A stretch of 64,000 bases of DNA, taken from Nodosilinea sp. LEGE 06152 (GTDB taxonomy: Bacteria; Cyanobacteriota; Cyanobacteriia; Phormidesmidales; Phormidesmidaceae). The notes beneath the pieces are model-generated. The model was not told the origin of the DNA. It was given only the letters and a program-made list of their open reading frames with translations, and ran no database searches. Positions 32,944 to 42,797 of this stretch are shown here, in pieces. The position numbers and the translations under genes are program-made. The stretch is from the NCBI RefSeq assembly GCF_015207525.1, contig NZ_JADEWR010000011.1, positions 1-64,000 on the forward strand. Direction: 5' to 3'. How positions within the stretch are numbered: the stretch's first letter is position 1; each line of letters opens with the position of its first letter.

Positions 32944-32978
32944 ACGTAGGGTGCACTCGCGAAGCAGTGCACCGTAGA
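32944..32978. repeat. GTAGGGTGCACT-type hairpin repeat upstream of bioA
   Basis: GTAGGGTGCACTCGCGAAGCAGTGCACCGTAG forms a stem GGTGCACT/AGTGCACC. It is related in form to the GTAGGGTGCATAACGC repeats at 10650 and 11694, and lies in the 42-base gap just before the bioA start. Confidence 0.55.
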
Positions 32979-32982
32979 GAGT

Positions 32983-33837
32983 CTAAGCCAGAAACTTGTT
33001 AACGTACCCCAAATAGGTTTCTGGGTCTTCCAGCATCGGAAAGTGCCCAGTGTTCTTCACCAGGGCATAGTCAATTTTAGGATTCATCTCCGCTGCCTTA
33101 CGTCCCAGATCCGCCGGAGTAATTTTGTCGAACTCGCCCGAGACCAGCAGCGTTGGCACGGAGATTTTGGCAAACTCCACAGGCATCACCTGGGTGGCTT
33201 TTTCGCTCACTGAGGTAAAGATCGTTCCTAGGGCCGTGGCATAGTCGGCATTTAAGAAGTCTTCTAAAAAGGCCACCTTCTCGGCTTTGGGAATAGGGCG
33301 GCTGAGGAACCGGGCCATAAAAAAGCGCGGGGCCAGCGGGATTTTTGCCAGCCACTTGGGCCGAAAGGCCACCACGTAGCCGCCAAACTTGTAAAACGCA
33401 TCAAAGGCCGCTTTGTCGTACTCAAAAACGCCGTTGCAGGTCAAGATGGCGCGATCGCACAGCTCCGCATACTGGTTCAAAAAGTACACCGCCACCGATG
33501 CGCCCATGGAGTGGGCGTTGATAGAAACCTTGGGCAGGTTCAAAGCCTTCAGAAGCTCAGCCAAATCGTCGGCGTAGGTGTCTAGCTCGTAGCCTCGGGC
33601 TACAGCAGCCTCCTGCTGATCGGGAGCGAGGCGCGATCGCCCAAAGCCGCGCATATCGTACAGCAAACAGTCGTAGCGATCGGCCAAAGCTGCCGCCGTA
33701 CTCTGCCAGTAACGGGCCGACCCAGCCCAGCCGTGGATAAACACCATAACGGGCTTAGGAGATGACGGGTCGCGTGGGGTATCGGTGCCCACCCACTCGT
33801 AGTAGTGGTTAACTTGGTTGACTTCAACGTAGGGCAT
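32983..33837 (-). CDS. Alpha/beta hydrolase (284 aa)
   Basis: A canonical alpha/beta-hydrolase: the oxyanion loop HGWAGSARYW, the nucleophile elbow NAHSMGASVAVYF, the catalytic Asp after LLVSGEFDKITPADL and His in VKNTGHFPMLEDPETY. The start VEVNQVNHYYEWVGTDTP resembles small-ester or haloalkane hydrolases. It starts 2 bases before the clpX stop and runs 42 bases ahead of bioA, so it may be an esterase linked to biotin synthesis (a BioH-like role: releasing pimeloyl-ACP from its methyl ester); this is only suggested by position. Confidence 0.85.
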   Translation of the reverse strand: MPYVEVNQVNHYYEWVGTDTPRDPSSPKPVMVFIHGWAGSARYWQSTAAALADRYDCLLYDMRGFGRSRLAPDQQEAAVARGYELDTYADDLAELLKALNLPKVSINAHSMGASVAVYFLNQYAELCDRAILTCNGVFEYDKAAFDAFYKFGGYVVAFRPKWLAKIPLAPRFFMARFLSRPIPKAEKVAFLEDFLNADYATALGTIFTSVSEKATQVMPVEFAKISVPTLLVSGEFDKITPADLGRKAAEMNPKIDYALVKNTGHFPMLEDPETYLGYVNKFLA

Positions 33838-33839
33838 GG

Positions 33840-35180
33840 CTAAGCAGATTCGGGCTTAGGCATCGAAGAGGGGTGCACCAGCAGGTCAGCGGTAGACCGC
33901 TGTTCTACCATTTCACGGGTAATCGTGCAGCGCTTCAGGTCTTTGCGGGAGGGCAGCTCGTACATAATGTCGAGCATTAGCTCTTCGATGATGCCGCGCA
34001 GGGCGCGAGCGCCGGTTTTGCGGCGGTAAGCTTCTCGGGCGATCGCCCGCAGCGCATCCGACTTAAACTCTAGCTGCACATTGTCCATCCGCATCAGCTT
34101 CTGGAACTGCTTCACTAGCGCGTTCTTCGGCTCGGTCAAAATCGCCATTAGCGACTCTTCGTCGAGCGGATCGACTACTGATGTGGCTGGAATCCGGCCA
34201 ATGAACTCAGGAATCAGGCCAAATTTGACCAGGTCGTCGGGTTCTAAATGGCGCAGCACGTCAGCGGTGCGCTTCTCGCGCGAAAACTGCCCTTCACCGG
34301 GCTGCACAAAGCCAATCGACTTTTTCCCAATCCGTTGCTCAACAATTTTCTCGAGCCCTACAAAGGCCCCGCCGCAGATAAACAGAATATTGCTGGTGTC
34401 GATTTGGATGCAGTCTTGGTAAGGATGCTTGCGGCCACCCTGGGGCGGCACGTTGGCCACCGTACCCTCCAGCATTTTCAGCAGCGCCTGCTGAACGCCC
34501 TCGCCTGACACGTCGCGGGTAATGGAGGGATTTTCGCTCTTGCGAGCAATCTTGTCGATTTCGTCGATGTAGATAATGCCCCGCTGAGCTTCTTCTACAT
34601 CCAGGTCGGCCACCTGGAGCAGCCGCAGAAGAATGTTCTCCACATCCTCGCCCACGTAGCCCGCCTCAGTAAGAGTAGTGGCATCGGCTACCGCAAAGGG
34701 CACTTCCAAAATGCGGGCCAGGGTTTGGGCCAGCAGGGTTTTACCACAGCCTGTGGGGCCAATCAGCAGAATATTCGACTTTTGCAACTCAATAATGTCT
34801 TCGGGAGCTTCGCCCTCGGCCCCCTGCAGGTAACTGAGCCGCTTGTAGTGGTTATACACCGCTACAGAGAGCACTTTCTTGGCCTCATTTTGGCCGATTA
34901 CGTGCTCATCAAGGTAGTTCTTGATTTCGCGGGGCTTAGGAATCTGACTGAGGGAGATAGCGGGAGCGGTTTTGGGGCGATCGGCAGCGGGAGTATCGCG
35001 GCGGGGCACCGGCTGGGCGATCGCGGTGCCCGAGTCAAACAGCTCCTCGTCTAAGATCTCATTGCACAGGTCAACGCACTCGTCACAGATGTAGACTCCC
35101 GGCCCCGCAATCAGCTTGCGCACCTGCTCCTGAGACTTACCGCAAAACGAGCACTTTAAATGGGAGTCGTACTTAGACAT
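33840..35180 (-). CDS. clpX: ATP-dependent Clp protease ATP-binding subunit ClpX (446 aa)
   Basis: A hexameric AAA+ unfoldase feeding ClpP. The N-terminal zinc-binding domain has [19 protein letters not shown] and CDECVDLC; Walker A is [15 protein letters not shown] (about residue 140); Walker B is [18 protein letters not shown]. The [11 protein letters not shown] pore loop and the arginine-finger region are present, and the IGF-type ClpP-docking loop is expected around [10 protein letters not shown]. It is separated by 10 bases from clpP upstream, the standard clpP-clpX operon. Confidence 0.97.
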   Translation of the reverse strand: MSKYDSHLKCSFCGKSQEQVRKLIAGPGVYICDECVDLCNEILDEELFDSGTAIAQPVPRRDTPAADRPKTAPAISLSQIPKPREIKNYLDEHVIGQNEAKKVLSVAVYNHYKRLSYLQGAEGEAPEDIIELQKSNILLIGPTGCGKTLLAQTLARILEVPFAVADATTLTEAGYVGEDVENILLRLLQVADLDVEEAQRGIIYIDEIDKIARKSENPSITRDVSGEGVQQALLKMLEGTVANVPPQGGRKHPYQDCIQIDTSNILFICGGAFVGLEKIVEQRIGKKSIGFVQPGEGQFSREKRTADVLRHLEPDDLVKFGLIPEFIGRIPATSVVDPLDEESLMAILTEPKNALVKQFQKLMRMDNVQLEFKSDALRAIAREAYRRKTGARALRGIIEELMLDIMYELPSRKDLKRCTITREMVEQRSTADLLVHPSSMPKPESA

Positions 35181-35190
35181 AAAAATGGCC

Positions 35191-35874
35191 CTAGTTGAGT
35201 GCAGTCATAGCGGCCGAGAGCGTTTGTCTCTCTACAACATCGTCAATGATCCCGTAGTCTTTGGCCTCGGCAGCAGACATGTAGAAGTCGCGCTCGGTAT
35301 CGGTCTCGATGCGATCGATGGGTTGCCCCGTGTGGTGAGCAATGAGTTCGTTGAGGCGGGTCTTGTGATAGAGAATCTCCCGCGCCTGGATCTCAATATC
35401 CACCGCCTGCCCCTGGGCACCACCTAAGGGCTGGTGAATCATAATTCGAGAGCTGGGCAGCGACAGCCGCTTGCCCTTAGCCCCCGCGCACAGCAGGAAG
35501 GCCCCCATGCTGGCCGCCAGGCCAAAGCAAATCGTGACCACATCAGGACGAATTTGCTGCATGGTATCGTAGATGGCCATACCCGCCGTCACCGAACCTC
35601 CAGGAGAATTGATGTAAAGCTGCACATCTTTCTCAGGCTCTTCGGCATCGAGGTAAAGCAGCTGCGCCACGATCGAGTCGGCGACTTCGTCAGTAACCGG
35701 GGTGCCCAAAAACACAATTCTTTCCCGCAGCAGGCGAGAGTAAATGTCAAAGGCCCGTTCACCTCGCCCCGATTGCTCTACGACAACGGGCAGCATGCTG
35801 CGAACCTGGTTAGTGTGCAGGGCAGACTGGCTCAAGCTCAAAATCGGGCTACTCAAAGGGTTCGATGCAATCAT
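35191..35874 (-). CDS. clpP: ATP-dependent Clp protease proteolytic subunit (227 aa)
   Basis: Serine peptidase with the catalytic Ser in [14 protein letters not shown], His in [14 protein letters not shown] and Asp in [22 protein letters not shown]. An N-terminal extension of about 25 residues precedes the conserved [20 protein letters not shown]. Cyanobacteria carry several clpP paralogues; this one, paired with clpX and behind tig, corresponds by context to the ClpP2-type partner of ClpX. The gap to tig is 226 bases, so it may have its own promoter. Confidence 0.96.
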   Translation of the reverse strand: MIASNPLSSPILSLSQSALHTNQVRSMLPVVVEQSGRGERAFDIYSRLLRERIVFLGTPVTDEVADSIVAQLLYLDAEEPEKDVQLYINSPGGSVTAGMAIYDTMQQIRPDVVTICFGLAASMGAFLLCAGAKGKRLSLPSSRIMIHQPLGGAQGQAVDIEIQAREILYHKTRLNELIAHHTGQPIDRIETDTERDFYMSAAEAKDYGIIDDVVERQTLSAAMTALN

Positions 35875-36100
35875 AGTGGGTTTGGGCGAGATTTCAAGAG
35901 TTTAAGGATATTGCTTTACAGCAGCGCCAAGATCCGAACTTGGGCTAAACCAACCAGGCGCGACTCGCTTAACGAACGACTGGTCGGCCTAATCGACATT
36001 ATGCCCCAAATTTTTGGGTTCACGGGGTGGGTTCCCCCCAGTCGGCCCTACAGTTGGCTCCGCAAACTACCCACCCTAAGTAATCCCAGCAATTTGACCC

Positions 36101-37624
36101 CTAGCTACCTTTACCAGACTTCTTGCCTTTAGACGTTTTTTTAGCCGGTTCTTCAGCGTCTTCAGTAGCTTCGTCTTCGGCATCTTCGACGTCCTCGCTG
36201 GCTTCGGTGGCCGCAACATCTATGGTCGCAGTCCCAGCGGCTCCGGTTTCCTGGTCAAGGGCCTCGGCTTGTTCAGCTCCGGCTTCCTCAGCGGCTTCGG
36301 TTTGCAGGCTGCCTTCGGGCACCAGCTCAACGGTATTGTTTTCCTCCAGCCAGGCCAGAATTTGTTCCTGCAGCAGCTCTTCGGTGAGCACCTGCTTGAG
36401 GCGATCGGGATCGATCTGGCTGGGGTCTTCTACCGTAGCCATGGCCTCTTTAATCTTTTCCTTCAGGGCCTCCTCTTCAATTTGAATGCCCTCCTGCTTG
36501 GCGACTTCACCCAAAGCCAGGGTGCGGTTGAGGCGATCGATCGCCTCGGGACGAGTGCGCTGGCGCATACCATCGACCAGCTCACGGGTCAGCATTTTGT
36601 TGACGTCAATGCCCTGACGGCTGAGCTGCATGATGGTTTGCGTGAGCAGAAAGTCTACTTCTTTCTGCACCAGCGTATTGGGAATTTCGGCCTCCAGGTG
36701 CTCGACTAGGGCTTCGATCAAAGCAGCGTCTTTGTTGGCTTTGGTTTTCTCCGCCGCTTCTTCCTCGTAGCGCTCGGTCAGCGATGCTCGCAGGGCTTCA
36801 ATGGTTTCAAATTCACTAATTTCCTGAGCAAAGTCGTCGTCAAGCTCGGGCAGCTCTTTTTCTTTAATTTCCTTCAGAGTGATGGAAAATACGGCAGGTT
36901 TGCCCGCCAGTTCTGTCTGAGAATAGTCGTCAGGGAAGGGAACTTCGACGTCTTTTGATTCCTCTAGAGCCATCCCGATAATGCCCTCGACAAACCCGGG
37001 AATAAAGCGCCCTTCCTCTAGCTCGACCTGGAAGTCAGTGCCTGAACCGCCCTGAAACTCCTCAAACTCACCGCTGTCGTTTTGAACCTTGCCCACAAAG
37101 TCGATAACAGCCACATCCCCAGACTGAGCGGGTCGATCTTCGATGGGTACCAGAGTGGCCAGGTTGTTTTGGTACTGGCTCAGGGTGGCATCAACTCGTT
37201 CAGGGTCGGGCAAAATCTCTTCGGCCTGCACCGATAGCCCCTTGTACTGCTTCAGAGTGACGCGGGGTGGTACATCGACAGAGGCCTGAATGGTAATTGG
37301 CTGGCCCGGTTCGTAGGCCCCAATCAAGTCCTCAAAGGAGGTTTTGAGCTGGTAGTTGCCGATCGCATCGATTTCTTCCTGGGCGATCGCCTTGTCGACA
37401 GCGTTCTGCACCAGTTCTTCTAGCACTGCCGCCTTGAACTGAGGCACCCCTACCCGCTGTAAAAAGACCTGCTTGGGCACTTTGCCCTTGCGAAAGCCCG
37501 GTACGTTGACCGTCCGCATCATCTTACTCAACACCTGATCGTAGGTTTTTTGAGACAGATCGGCGGGAACTTCAATTTCTAGTCCTACCTGGCTGTCGGG
37601 CAGTACTTCCTGGGTAACTTTCAT
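36101..37624 (-). CDS. tig: Trigger factor (507 aa)
   Basis: A ribosome-bound peptidyl-prolyl isomerase chaperone. The N-terminal ribosome-binding domain holds PGFRKGKVPKQVFLQRVG (residues 40-57). The PPIase domain follows (GDVAVIDFVGKVQNDSGEFEEFQGGSGTDFQVELEEGRFIPGFVEGIIGM), then a long helical C-terminal domain. The extreme C-terminus is an acidic Ala/Glu-rich stretch ending in a Lys/Ser-rich tail (AKKTSKGKKSGKG), longer than E. coli's. It lies upstream of clpP-clpX, the usual arrangement. Confidence 0.96.
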   Translation of the reverse strand: MKVTQEVLPDSQVGLEIEVPADLSQKTYDQVLSKMMRTVNVPGFRKGKVPKQVFLQRVGVPQFKAAVLEELVQNAVDKAIAQEEIDAIGNYQLKTSFEDLIGAYEPGQPITIQASVDVPPRVTLKQYKGLSVQAEEILPDPERVDATLSQYQNNLATLVPIEDRPAQSGDVAVIDFVGKVQNDSGEFEEFQGGSGTDFQVELEEGRFIPGFVEGIIGMALEESKDVEVPFPDDYSQTELAGKPAVFSITLKEIKEKELPELDDDFAQEISEFETIEALRASLTERYEEEAAEKTKANKDAALIEALVEHLEAEIPNTLVQKEVDFLLTQTIMQLSRQGIDVNKMLTRELVDGMRQRTRPEAIDRLNRTLALGEVAKQEGIQIEEEALKEKIKEAMATVEDPSQIDPDRLKQVLTEELLQEQILAWLEENNTVELVPEGSLQTEAAEEAGAEQAEALDQETGAAGTATIDVAATEASEDVEDAEDEATEDAEEPAKKTSKGKKSGKGS

Positions 37625-37920
37625 GGGGCCTTTTGCTAACTAGACGGCGACTGCGCACGCTCCAAAGTGGCCTGGAGAACTTTTGACGCAATTTATAAGC
37701 ATACTCTATCGCTATGACCTGAGGAACATTCCTTGGTTTTAGTCCACAATCCTAGGCTGACAGCCCCCTAGCGGTAGGGGTACGGGTATTGGACGGTCCT
37801 GGCCCGAACGTTTTGTTTTTCCTTATATTTCACCTGGAGCGCAGGGTTATTGGGGGAGCCAAGCCAAAGTGCTAATATCGGCTGATGTCAATACGTTTTG
37901 AAAATCAATGAGGTAGCGCT

Positions 37921-38949
37921 GTGTCGAACGGGTTAAGAGTCGCGGTTTTAGGAGCCACGGGGGCTGTAGGGGCAGAACTGCTGGCGCTGCTAGAGCAGCG
38001 ATCGTTCCCGCTCAAAGACCTAACTCTGCTGGCTTCGCCCCGATCGGCGGGCACAACGCTGACTTTTCAAGGCGAAGAGCTTCCGGTCCAGGTGCTGGGC
38101 GAAAACTCGTTCGACGGCATTGATCTGGTGCTGGCGTCGGCGGGCGGATCGGTTTCCCAGCAGTGGCTACCTAAAGCGGTAGCGGCCGGGGCCGTCTGTA
38201 TCGACAACTCCAGCGCCTACCGAATGGATCCTACCGTTCCCCTGGTTGTGCCTGAGGTTAACCCCGAGGCGGCTCAGACCCACCAGGGCATTATCGCCAA
38301 CCCCAACTGCACTACCATTCTGATGGCTCTAGCCGTGTGGCCGCTGCACCTGGTGCAGCCCGTGCGGCGGCTGGTAGTGGCCACTTACCAATCGGCTAGC
38401 GGAGCCGGTGCCCGCGCTATGGAGGAGGTCAAACAGCAGGCCCGCGCCATTCTGGCTGGCGAAGAGCCGGTGATGGAGGCGTTTCCCTATCCCCTGGCGT
38501 TTAACCTGTTTCCCCACAACTCGCCACTCAACGAGCAGGGCTACTGCCAGGAAGAAATGAAGATGGTGAACGAAACTCGCAAAATTTTTGGCGCTGCTGA
38601 CCTAAAAATTTCGGCGACCTGTGTGAGGGTTCCCGTACTGCGGGCCCACTCCGAAGCGGTTAATATTGAGTTTGAGGCACCTTTTTTGCCCCAAGATGCT
38701 AAGGCGTTACTGGCCAAAGCTCCGGGAGTTAAGGTGGTCGAAGACTGGGGTCGTAACTACTTCCCCATGCCCCTGGAGGCCAGCGGTCAGGACGATGTGC
38801 TGGTGGGCCGCATTCGCCAAGATATCTCTAACCCCAACGCGCTAGAGCTGTGGCTCAGCGGCGACCAGATTCGCAAGGGGGCAGCGCTCAACGCCGTTCA
38901 GATTGCAGAACTGCTGTTGGTCCCCCAGGCGGTGGGCGCTAGCCACTAA
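37921..38949 (+). CDS. asd: Aspartate-semialdehyde dehydrogenase (342 aa)
   Basis: Reduces aspartyl phosphate to aspartate semialdehyde with NADPH, at the branch to lysine, threonine and methionine. Visible: [23 protein letters not shown] (NADP site), the catalytic Cys in [31 protein letters not shown] and the catalytic His in [17 protein letters not shown]. It starts at GTG 37921 with AGGTAG upstream. It is the first gene of asd-dapA-rnj, an order also known in Synechocystis sp. PCC 6803, where the divergent genes are tig-clpP-clpX as here. Confidence 0.96.
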   Translation: MSNGLRVAVLGATGAVGAELLALLEQRSFPLKDLTLLASPRSAGTTLTFQGEELPVQVLGENSFDGIDLVLASAGGSVSQQWLPKAVAAGAVCIDNSSAYRMDPTVPLVVPEVNPEAAQTHQGIIANPNCTTILMALAVWPLHLVQPVRRLVVATYQSASGAGARAMEEVKQQARAILAGEEPVMEAFPYPLAFNLFPHNSPLNEQGYCQEEMKMVNETRKIFGAADLKISATCVRVPVLRAHSEAVNIEFEAPFLPQDAKALLAKAPGVKVVEDWGRNYFPMPLEASGQDDVLVGRIRQDISNPNALELWLSGDQIRKGAALNAVQIAELLLVPQAVGASH

Positions 38950-39044
38950 TCTTTCCCAGGGTCAGCCCTACAGGAGCGAACTTGGTATAATCTCAAGGAC
39001 GTTGGGCTTCAACATATAGACTTCGTAGGACGTAAGGCATTCGG

Positions 39045-39950
39045 GTGACGTATTTTGGCAAAGTGCTAACGGCAATGGTGACGCCATTTTCTGAAGATGG
39101 CACCGTAGACTATGCCGTAGCCGAGCGCCTGGCCGACTATTTAGTGAGCAACGGCAGCGACGGGCTGGTAGTGTGCGGTACTACCGGTGAGTCGCCTACG
39201 CTGAGCTGGCAGGAGGAATACCAGCTTTACAAGGTCGTTAAAGAGGCCGTGGCGGGTCGGGCTAAGGTGATTGCGGGCACGGGGTCTAACTCTACCTCAG
39301 AGGCCATTGAGGCTACCCGCCACGCGGGTGACCTGGGTCTAGACGGGTCGCTACAGGTAGTGCCTTACTACAACAAGCCCTCCCAGGATGGGCTCTACCA
39401 GCATTTCAGTCAGATTGCGGCAGCGGTTCCCGATCTGCCCCTCATGCTGTACAACATTCCGGGACGAACCGGTTGTGCCCTGGCGGTAGAGACCACTGCC
39501 CGCTTAGCCGAAATATCGAATATAGTGGCGATTAAGGAGGCCAGTGGAAGTTTAGATCACGCTAGTCAGGTTCGCTATCATACCCCTGCTGAGTTTGGCA
39601 TCTACTCCGGGGACGATTCATTGACTCTGCCGGTGCTTGCTGTGGGCGGCTGTGGAGTGGTGAGTGTGGCCAGTCACCTGGTTGGCCCTCAAATTCAAAG
39701 CATGGTGCAGGCCTACGAAGCGGGCAAGACCCGTTTGGCCACTGAAATTCATTTGCAGCTGTTGCCTTTGTTTAAGGTATTGTTTTTGACCACTAACCCG
39801 GTACCGCTTAAGGTAGCGTTGGCTCAGCAAGGCTGGCCGGTGGGCGCGGTGCGATCGCCTCTGTGCATGCCCGATGAGTCGGTGAGTATTGCGATCGCAG
39901 GGGTGCTTCAGCAACTCTCTGCCCAGGGTGTCTTAGCCCCAAACCACTAG
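39045..39950 (+). CDS. dapA: 4-hydroxy-tetrahydrodipicolinate synthase (301 aa)
   Basis: Condenses pyruvate with aspartate semialdehyde in lysine and diaminopimelate synthesis. A Schiff-base aldolase: [18 protein letters not shown], the pyruvate-binding [12 protein letters not shown], Tyr in LYNIPGRTG and the catalytic Lys in [12 protein letters not shown]. It starts at GTG 39045; the length is normal. It follows asd by 95 bases and feeds the same pathway, so co-transcription is likely. Confidence 0.96.
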   Translation: MTYFGKVLTAMVTPFSEDGTVDYAVAERLADYLVSNGSDGLVVCGTTGESPTLSWQEEYQLYKVVKEAVAGRAKVIAGTGSNSTSEAIEATRHAGDLGLDGSLQVVPYYNKPSQDGLYQHFSQIAAAVPDLPLMLYNIPGRTGCALAVETTARLAEISNIVAIKEASGSLDHASQVRYHTPAEFGIYSGDDSLTLPVLAVGGCGVVSVASHLVGPQIQSMVQAYEAGKTRLATEIHLQLLPLFKVLFLTTNPVPLKVALAQQGWPVGAVRSPLCMPDESVSIAIAGVLQQLSAQGVLAPNH

Positions 39951-40363
39951 GGCAGGCGGGTAACCCCAGTGCGGGCCGCTGCTCCCTTTAGGTAACCCGT
40001 AGGGTATTTCAAAAAGAGCCCTTAAATTAAGCCCTCCCAGGTAAGCCTGTTTCTCCTAGCTTTCTAACAACTGAATAACCCGTTTGTCCTCTCTATCTGT
40101 GTGACGTTATCTATGGATTTATCTGTACTGTCTATGGCCCTCGCTGCTCTATCTGCCGATGTTGCGACATCGACCTGGGCCTCAACGGTTCCTATCACTG
40201 CTACTACCAACGCCTAGTGCCTCATCCGTGCGGCCTGCTGGTGAGATAACGGCCGCACCCGATGAGCTTTTGCGCCCTTGATGAAGGCTGCGCGCGGTTG
40301 AGCATTAGATACCATTCGTTACTTTTTCAAATTTTTCACAACGATTGTTTACTGACGAGATTT
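39951..40363. other. Leader region of rnj with a possible 34-codon upstream ORF
   Basis: Between dapA and rnj. A small open frame at 40113-40217 (MDLSVLSMALAALSADVATS then WASTVPITATTNA) is open but has no visible Shine-Dalgarno and no family. It could be a leader peptide or chance. No clear hairpin terminator after dapA was seen. Confidence 0.35.
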
Positions 40364-42247
40364 ATGACTTCAAATTCTGCCAATAACGCCCTGAAAATCA
40401 TTCCTCTGGGGGGGCTGCATGAGATCGGCAAGAACACCTGCGTCTTCGAGATCAACGACGAAATTATGCTGCTCGATGCCGGGTTAGCCTTCCCCACCGA
40501 TGGAATGCACGGGGTTAATATTGTGCTGCCCGACGTGACCTACCTGCGGGAAAATCGCCACAAAATTAAGGGCATGATTGTCACCCACGGTCACGAAGAC
40601 CACATCGGTGGCATTGCCTTTCACCTCAAGCAGTTCGACATTCCGGTGATCTACGGCCCTCGTCTAGCGATGGCGCTGCTGGAGGGCAAGCTGGAGGAAG
40701 CGGGCATGAGCGATCGCACCGAGCTGCGGCAGGTGCGCCCCCGTGAAACCGTGCGGGTGGGCAACTCCTTCCTAGTTGAGTACATTCGCAATACCCACTC
40801 CATTGCCGACAGCTGCTCGGTGATCATTCACACCCCCGTGGGCATCGTGATCCACACGGGCGACTTTAAGTTTGACCACACTCCAGTTGACGGCGAAACC
40901 TTTGACATTCAAAAGCTAGCGGAGGCGGGCGAAAAGGGCGTGCTTTGCTTGGTTAGCGACTCCACCAACTCTGAAGTGCCCGGTCACACCCCCTCAGAGC
41001 GATCGGTGTTCCCTAACCTCGATCGCGAGTTCAGCAAAGCCGAAGGTCGCCTGATTGTCACTACCTTTTCGTCGTCGGTGCACCGGGTCAACATGATTCT
41101 GGAACTGGCCCAAAAGCACAACCGCAAGGTGTTTGTGGTGGGGCGCTCCATGCTCAACGTGATTGCCCACGCCCGTGACCTGGGCTACATCAAGTGTCCC
41201 GAGAGTCTGTTTTTGCCGCTCAAATCCCTCAGCCACACCGCCGATGAGAACGTGCTGATTTTGACCACCGGCTCCCAGGGTGAGCCGATGGCGGCCCTCA
41301 CCCGCATTGCCGATGACTCCCACCGGCAGCTCAAGGTCAAAAAAGGCGACACTGTCGTCTTCTCCGCCAACCCCATCCCAGGCAACACGATCTCGGTAGT
41401 CAACACCATCGACAAGCTGATGATGCGCGGGGCCAAGGTGGTCTATGGCAAAGACAAGGGCATTCACGTCTCCGGCCACGGTGCTCAGGAAGACCAAAAG
41501 CTGATGCTGGCCCTCACCCGGCCCAAGTATTTTCTGCCAGTGCACGGCGAGCACCGCATGCTGGTCAAGCACTCCGAAACGGCTCAGAGCATGGGCGTGC
41601 CCGCTGAGAATATGGTGATCATCAACAACGGCGACATTGTTGAGGTCAACCCAGCGGGCATTCGCATTGCCGGGCAGGTGCCCTCGGGCATTGAGCTGGT
41701 CGATGCCTCCCGCGTCGGGGTCGTGGGCCGCGACGTGCTCAAGGAGCGGCAGCAGCTGGCAGAAGACGGCGTCGTTACCATTGCTGCCACCGTAGGCAAC
41801 AACGGCAAGCTGGTGGCCGACCCCATCGTGCAGATTCGTGGGGTAGCTCAGTCAATTTCCCAGGAGCGGTTCCAGGGCCAGGTGAAGCAAATCATTGCCC
41901 AGGTGCTATCTAGCCGTGGCGCTGAGCTGGTGGTGTCTAACGGCAACGGCAAAGCGACCCTCGACCTCGATGCCCTCAAAGCCGCCCTCGATCAAGATCT
42001 GCGCCGCTTGGTACGGCGCGAGCTAGACAAGCGCGACCCCATGCTAATTTTGCTGATTCAGGGAGCTGGTGTAGAAGGCTCAGTGCAATCGCAGCCCCAG
42101 GCCGAGCCCAAACCCAGGGCCCAGTCGAAGCCCAAGGCTGAACCAAAGGCCAAAGCAGAGCCCCAGCCCAAAGCAGAACTCGAGCCCGAAGTTGTGGTGA
42201 CCGAGCGCCGCACTCGCACCCGAGCCACGGCAGCGTCGGCATCCTAA
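40364..42247 (+). CDS. rnj: Ribonuclease J (627 aa)
   Basis: A metallo-beta-lactamase/beta-CASP RNase with 5'-exonuclease and endonuclease activity. The metal motif TGMIVTHGHEDHIGGIA lies near residue 63-80, TGDFKFDHTPVDG supplies another ligand, and TGSQGEPMAALTRIA and SGHGAQEDQKLML belong to the beta-CASP domain. The frame is open from 40262, but the usual start is MTSNSANNALKIIPLGG at 40364. The C-terminus is a Lys/Pro/Glu/Ala repeat (AEPKPRAQSKPKAEPKAKAE), probably disordered. It is third in the asd-dapA-rnj block and is followed by a strong HIP1-containing terminator. Confidence 0.94.
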   Translation: MTSNSANNALKIIPLGGLHEIGKNTCVFEINDEIMLLDAGLAFPTDGMHGVNIVLPDVTYLRENRHKIKGMIVTHGHEDHIGGIAFHLKQFDIPVIYGPRLAMALLEGKLEEAGMSDRTELRQVRPRETVRVGNSFLVEYIRNTHSIADSCSVIIHTPVGIVIHTGDFKFDHTPVDGETFDIQKLAEAGEKGVLCLVSDSTNSEVPGHTPSERSVFPNLDREFSKAEGRLIVTTFSSSVHRVNMILELAQKHNRKVFVVGRSMLNVIAHARDLGYIKCPESLFLPLKSLSHTADENVLILTTGSQGEPMAALTRIADDSHRQLKVKKGDTVVFSANPIPGNTISVVNTIDKLMMRGAKVVYGKDKGIHVSGHGAQEDQKLMLALTRPKYFLPVHGEHRMLVKHSETAQSMGVPAENMVIINNGDIVEVNPAGIRIAGQVPSGIELVDASRVGVVGRDVLKERQQLAEDGVVTIAATVGNNGKLVADPIVQIRGVAQSISQERFQGQVKQIIAQVLSSRGAELVVSNGNGKATLDLDALKAALDQDLRRLVRRELDKRDPMLILLIQGAGVEGSVQSQPQAEPKPRAQSKPKAEPKAKAEPQPKAELEPEVVVTERRTRTRATAASAS

Positions 42248-42262
42248 GACGGTTTAGATATT

Positions 42263-42306
42263 AAAAGGGAGGGGCGATCGCGGCTGCGATCGCCCCTCCC
42301 TTTTTG
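42263..42306 (+). terminator. HIP1-containing terminator after rnj
   Basis: A perfect 15-base stem (42267-42281 with 42286-42300), each arm ending in the HIP1 octamer, loop GGCT, flanked by A4 before and T5 after. It starts 15 bases after the rnj stop and is one of the best intrinsic terminators in the window. Confidence 0.88.
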
Positions 42307-42797
42307 CTTACTGAGCGATCGCCTGCGCCGTGTAAACCGACATTGCGGGTGCAGATTTTGCATACTTGTGGTAAAAAGGTACGCAATATCATGTTGCTGC
42401 TTCTGCCGGGCGCTATAATGCACACAGCAGGAGCTGATGTACCTGAGCAAAGGTGCATAGCAAGTGTCTTAAGCAGCTACACATCCTTAGCGCTCAAGGC
42501 TTCTGTCAGAATTTTTGTTCAGCTTGTGCGGTTTACCCAAGCAGATCTAGCGCAAACGAGATCCAATACGAACAAGAATTCCCACAGTCGCCCAGCGAGT
42601 TGAGTGATCTGTGCATGCCCTTAGGAAGCAGAAGTTCGTTGCGGTGTCGCAATGATCTTTATTGCAAAGCCTTTGCAAACGAGTTTTCCGACGACCCGGT
42701 GGCGGTGTTGACGTGGCAGGTGAATGGCCAAATCACCCACTCAGGGCAGGAAAAGCAGACTTTATTCGCCCCGGTGAGCGTTGTATGAGGAATTTGA
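42306..42797 (+). promoter_or_regulatory. Long leader of rne
   Basis: Almost 500 bases between the rnj terminator and rne with no convincing gene. A consensus -10 TATAAT at 42414-42419 would give a leader of roughly 370 bases. Inside is a U-rich stretch (GAATTTTTGTTC near 42510) of the kind RNase E cuts to regulate its own mRNA in other cyanobacteria. A 111-codon frame (42453-42788) ends 9 bases before rne, but its start and composition are not convincing. Confidence 0.55.

Noticed and set aside
42453..42788. 111-codon frame ending just before rne
   Set aside because: Irregular composition, no clear start site, and it lies within the probable rne leader. Kept as a question, not a gene.
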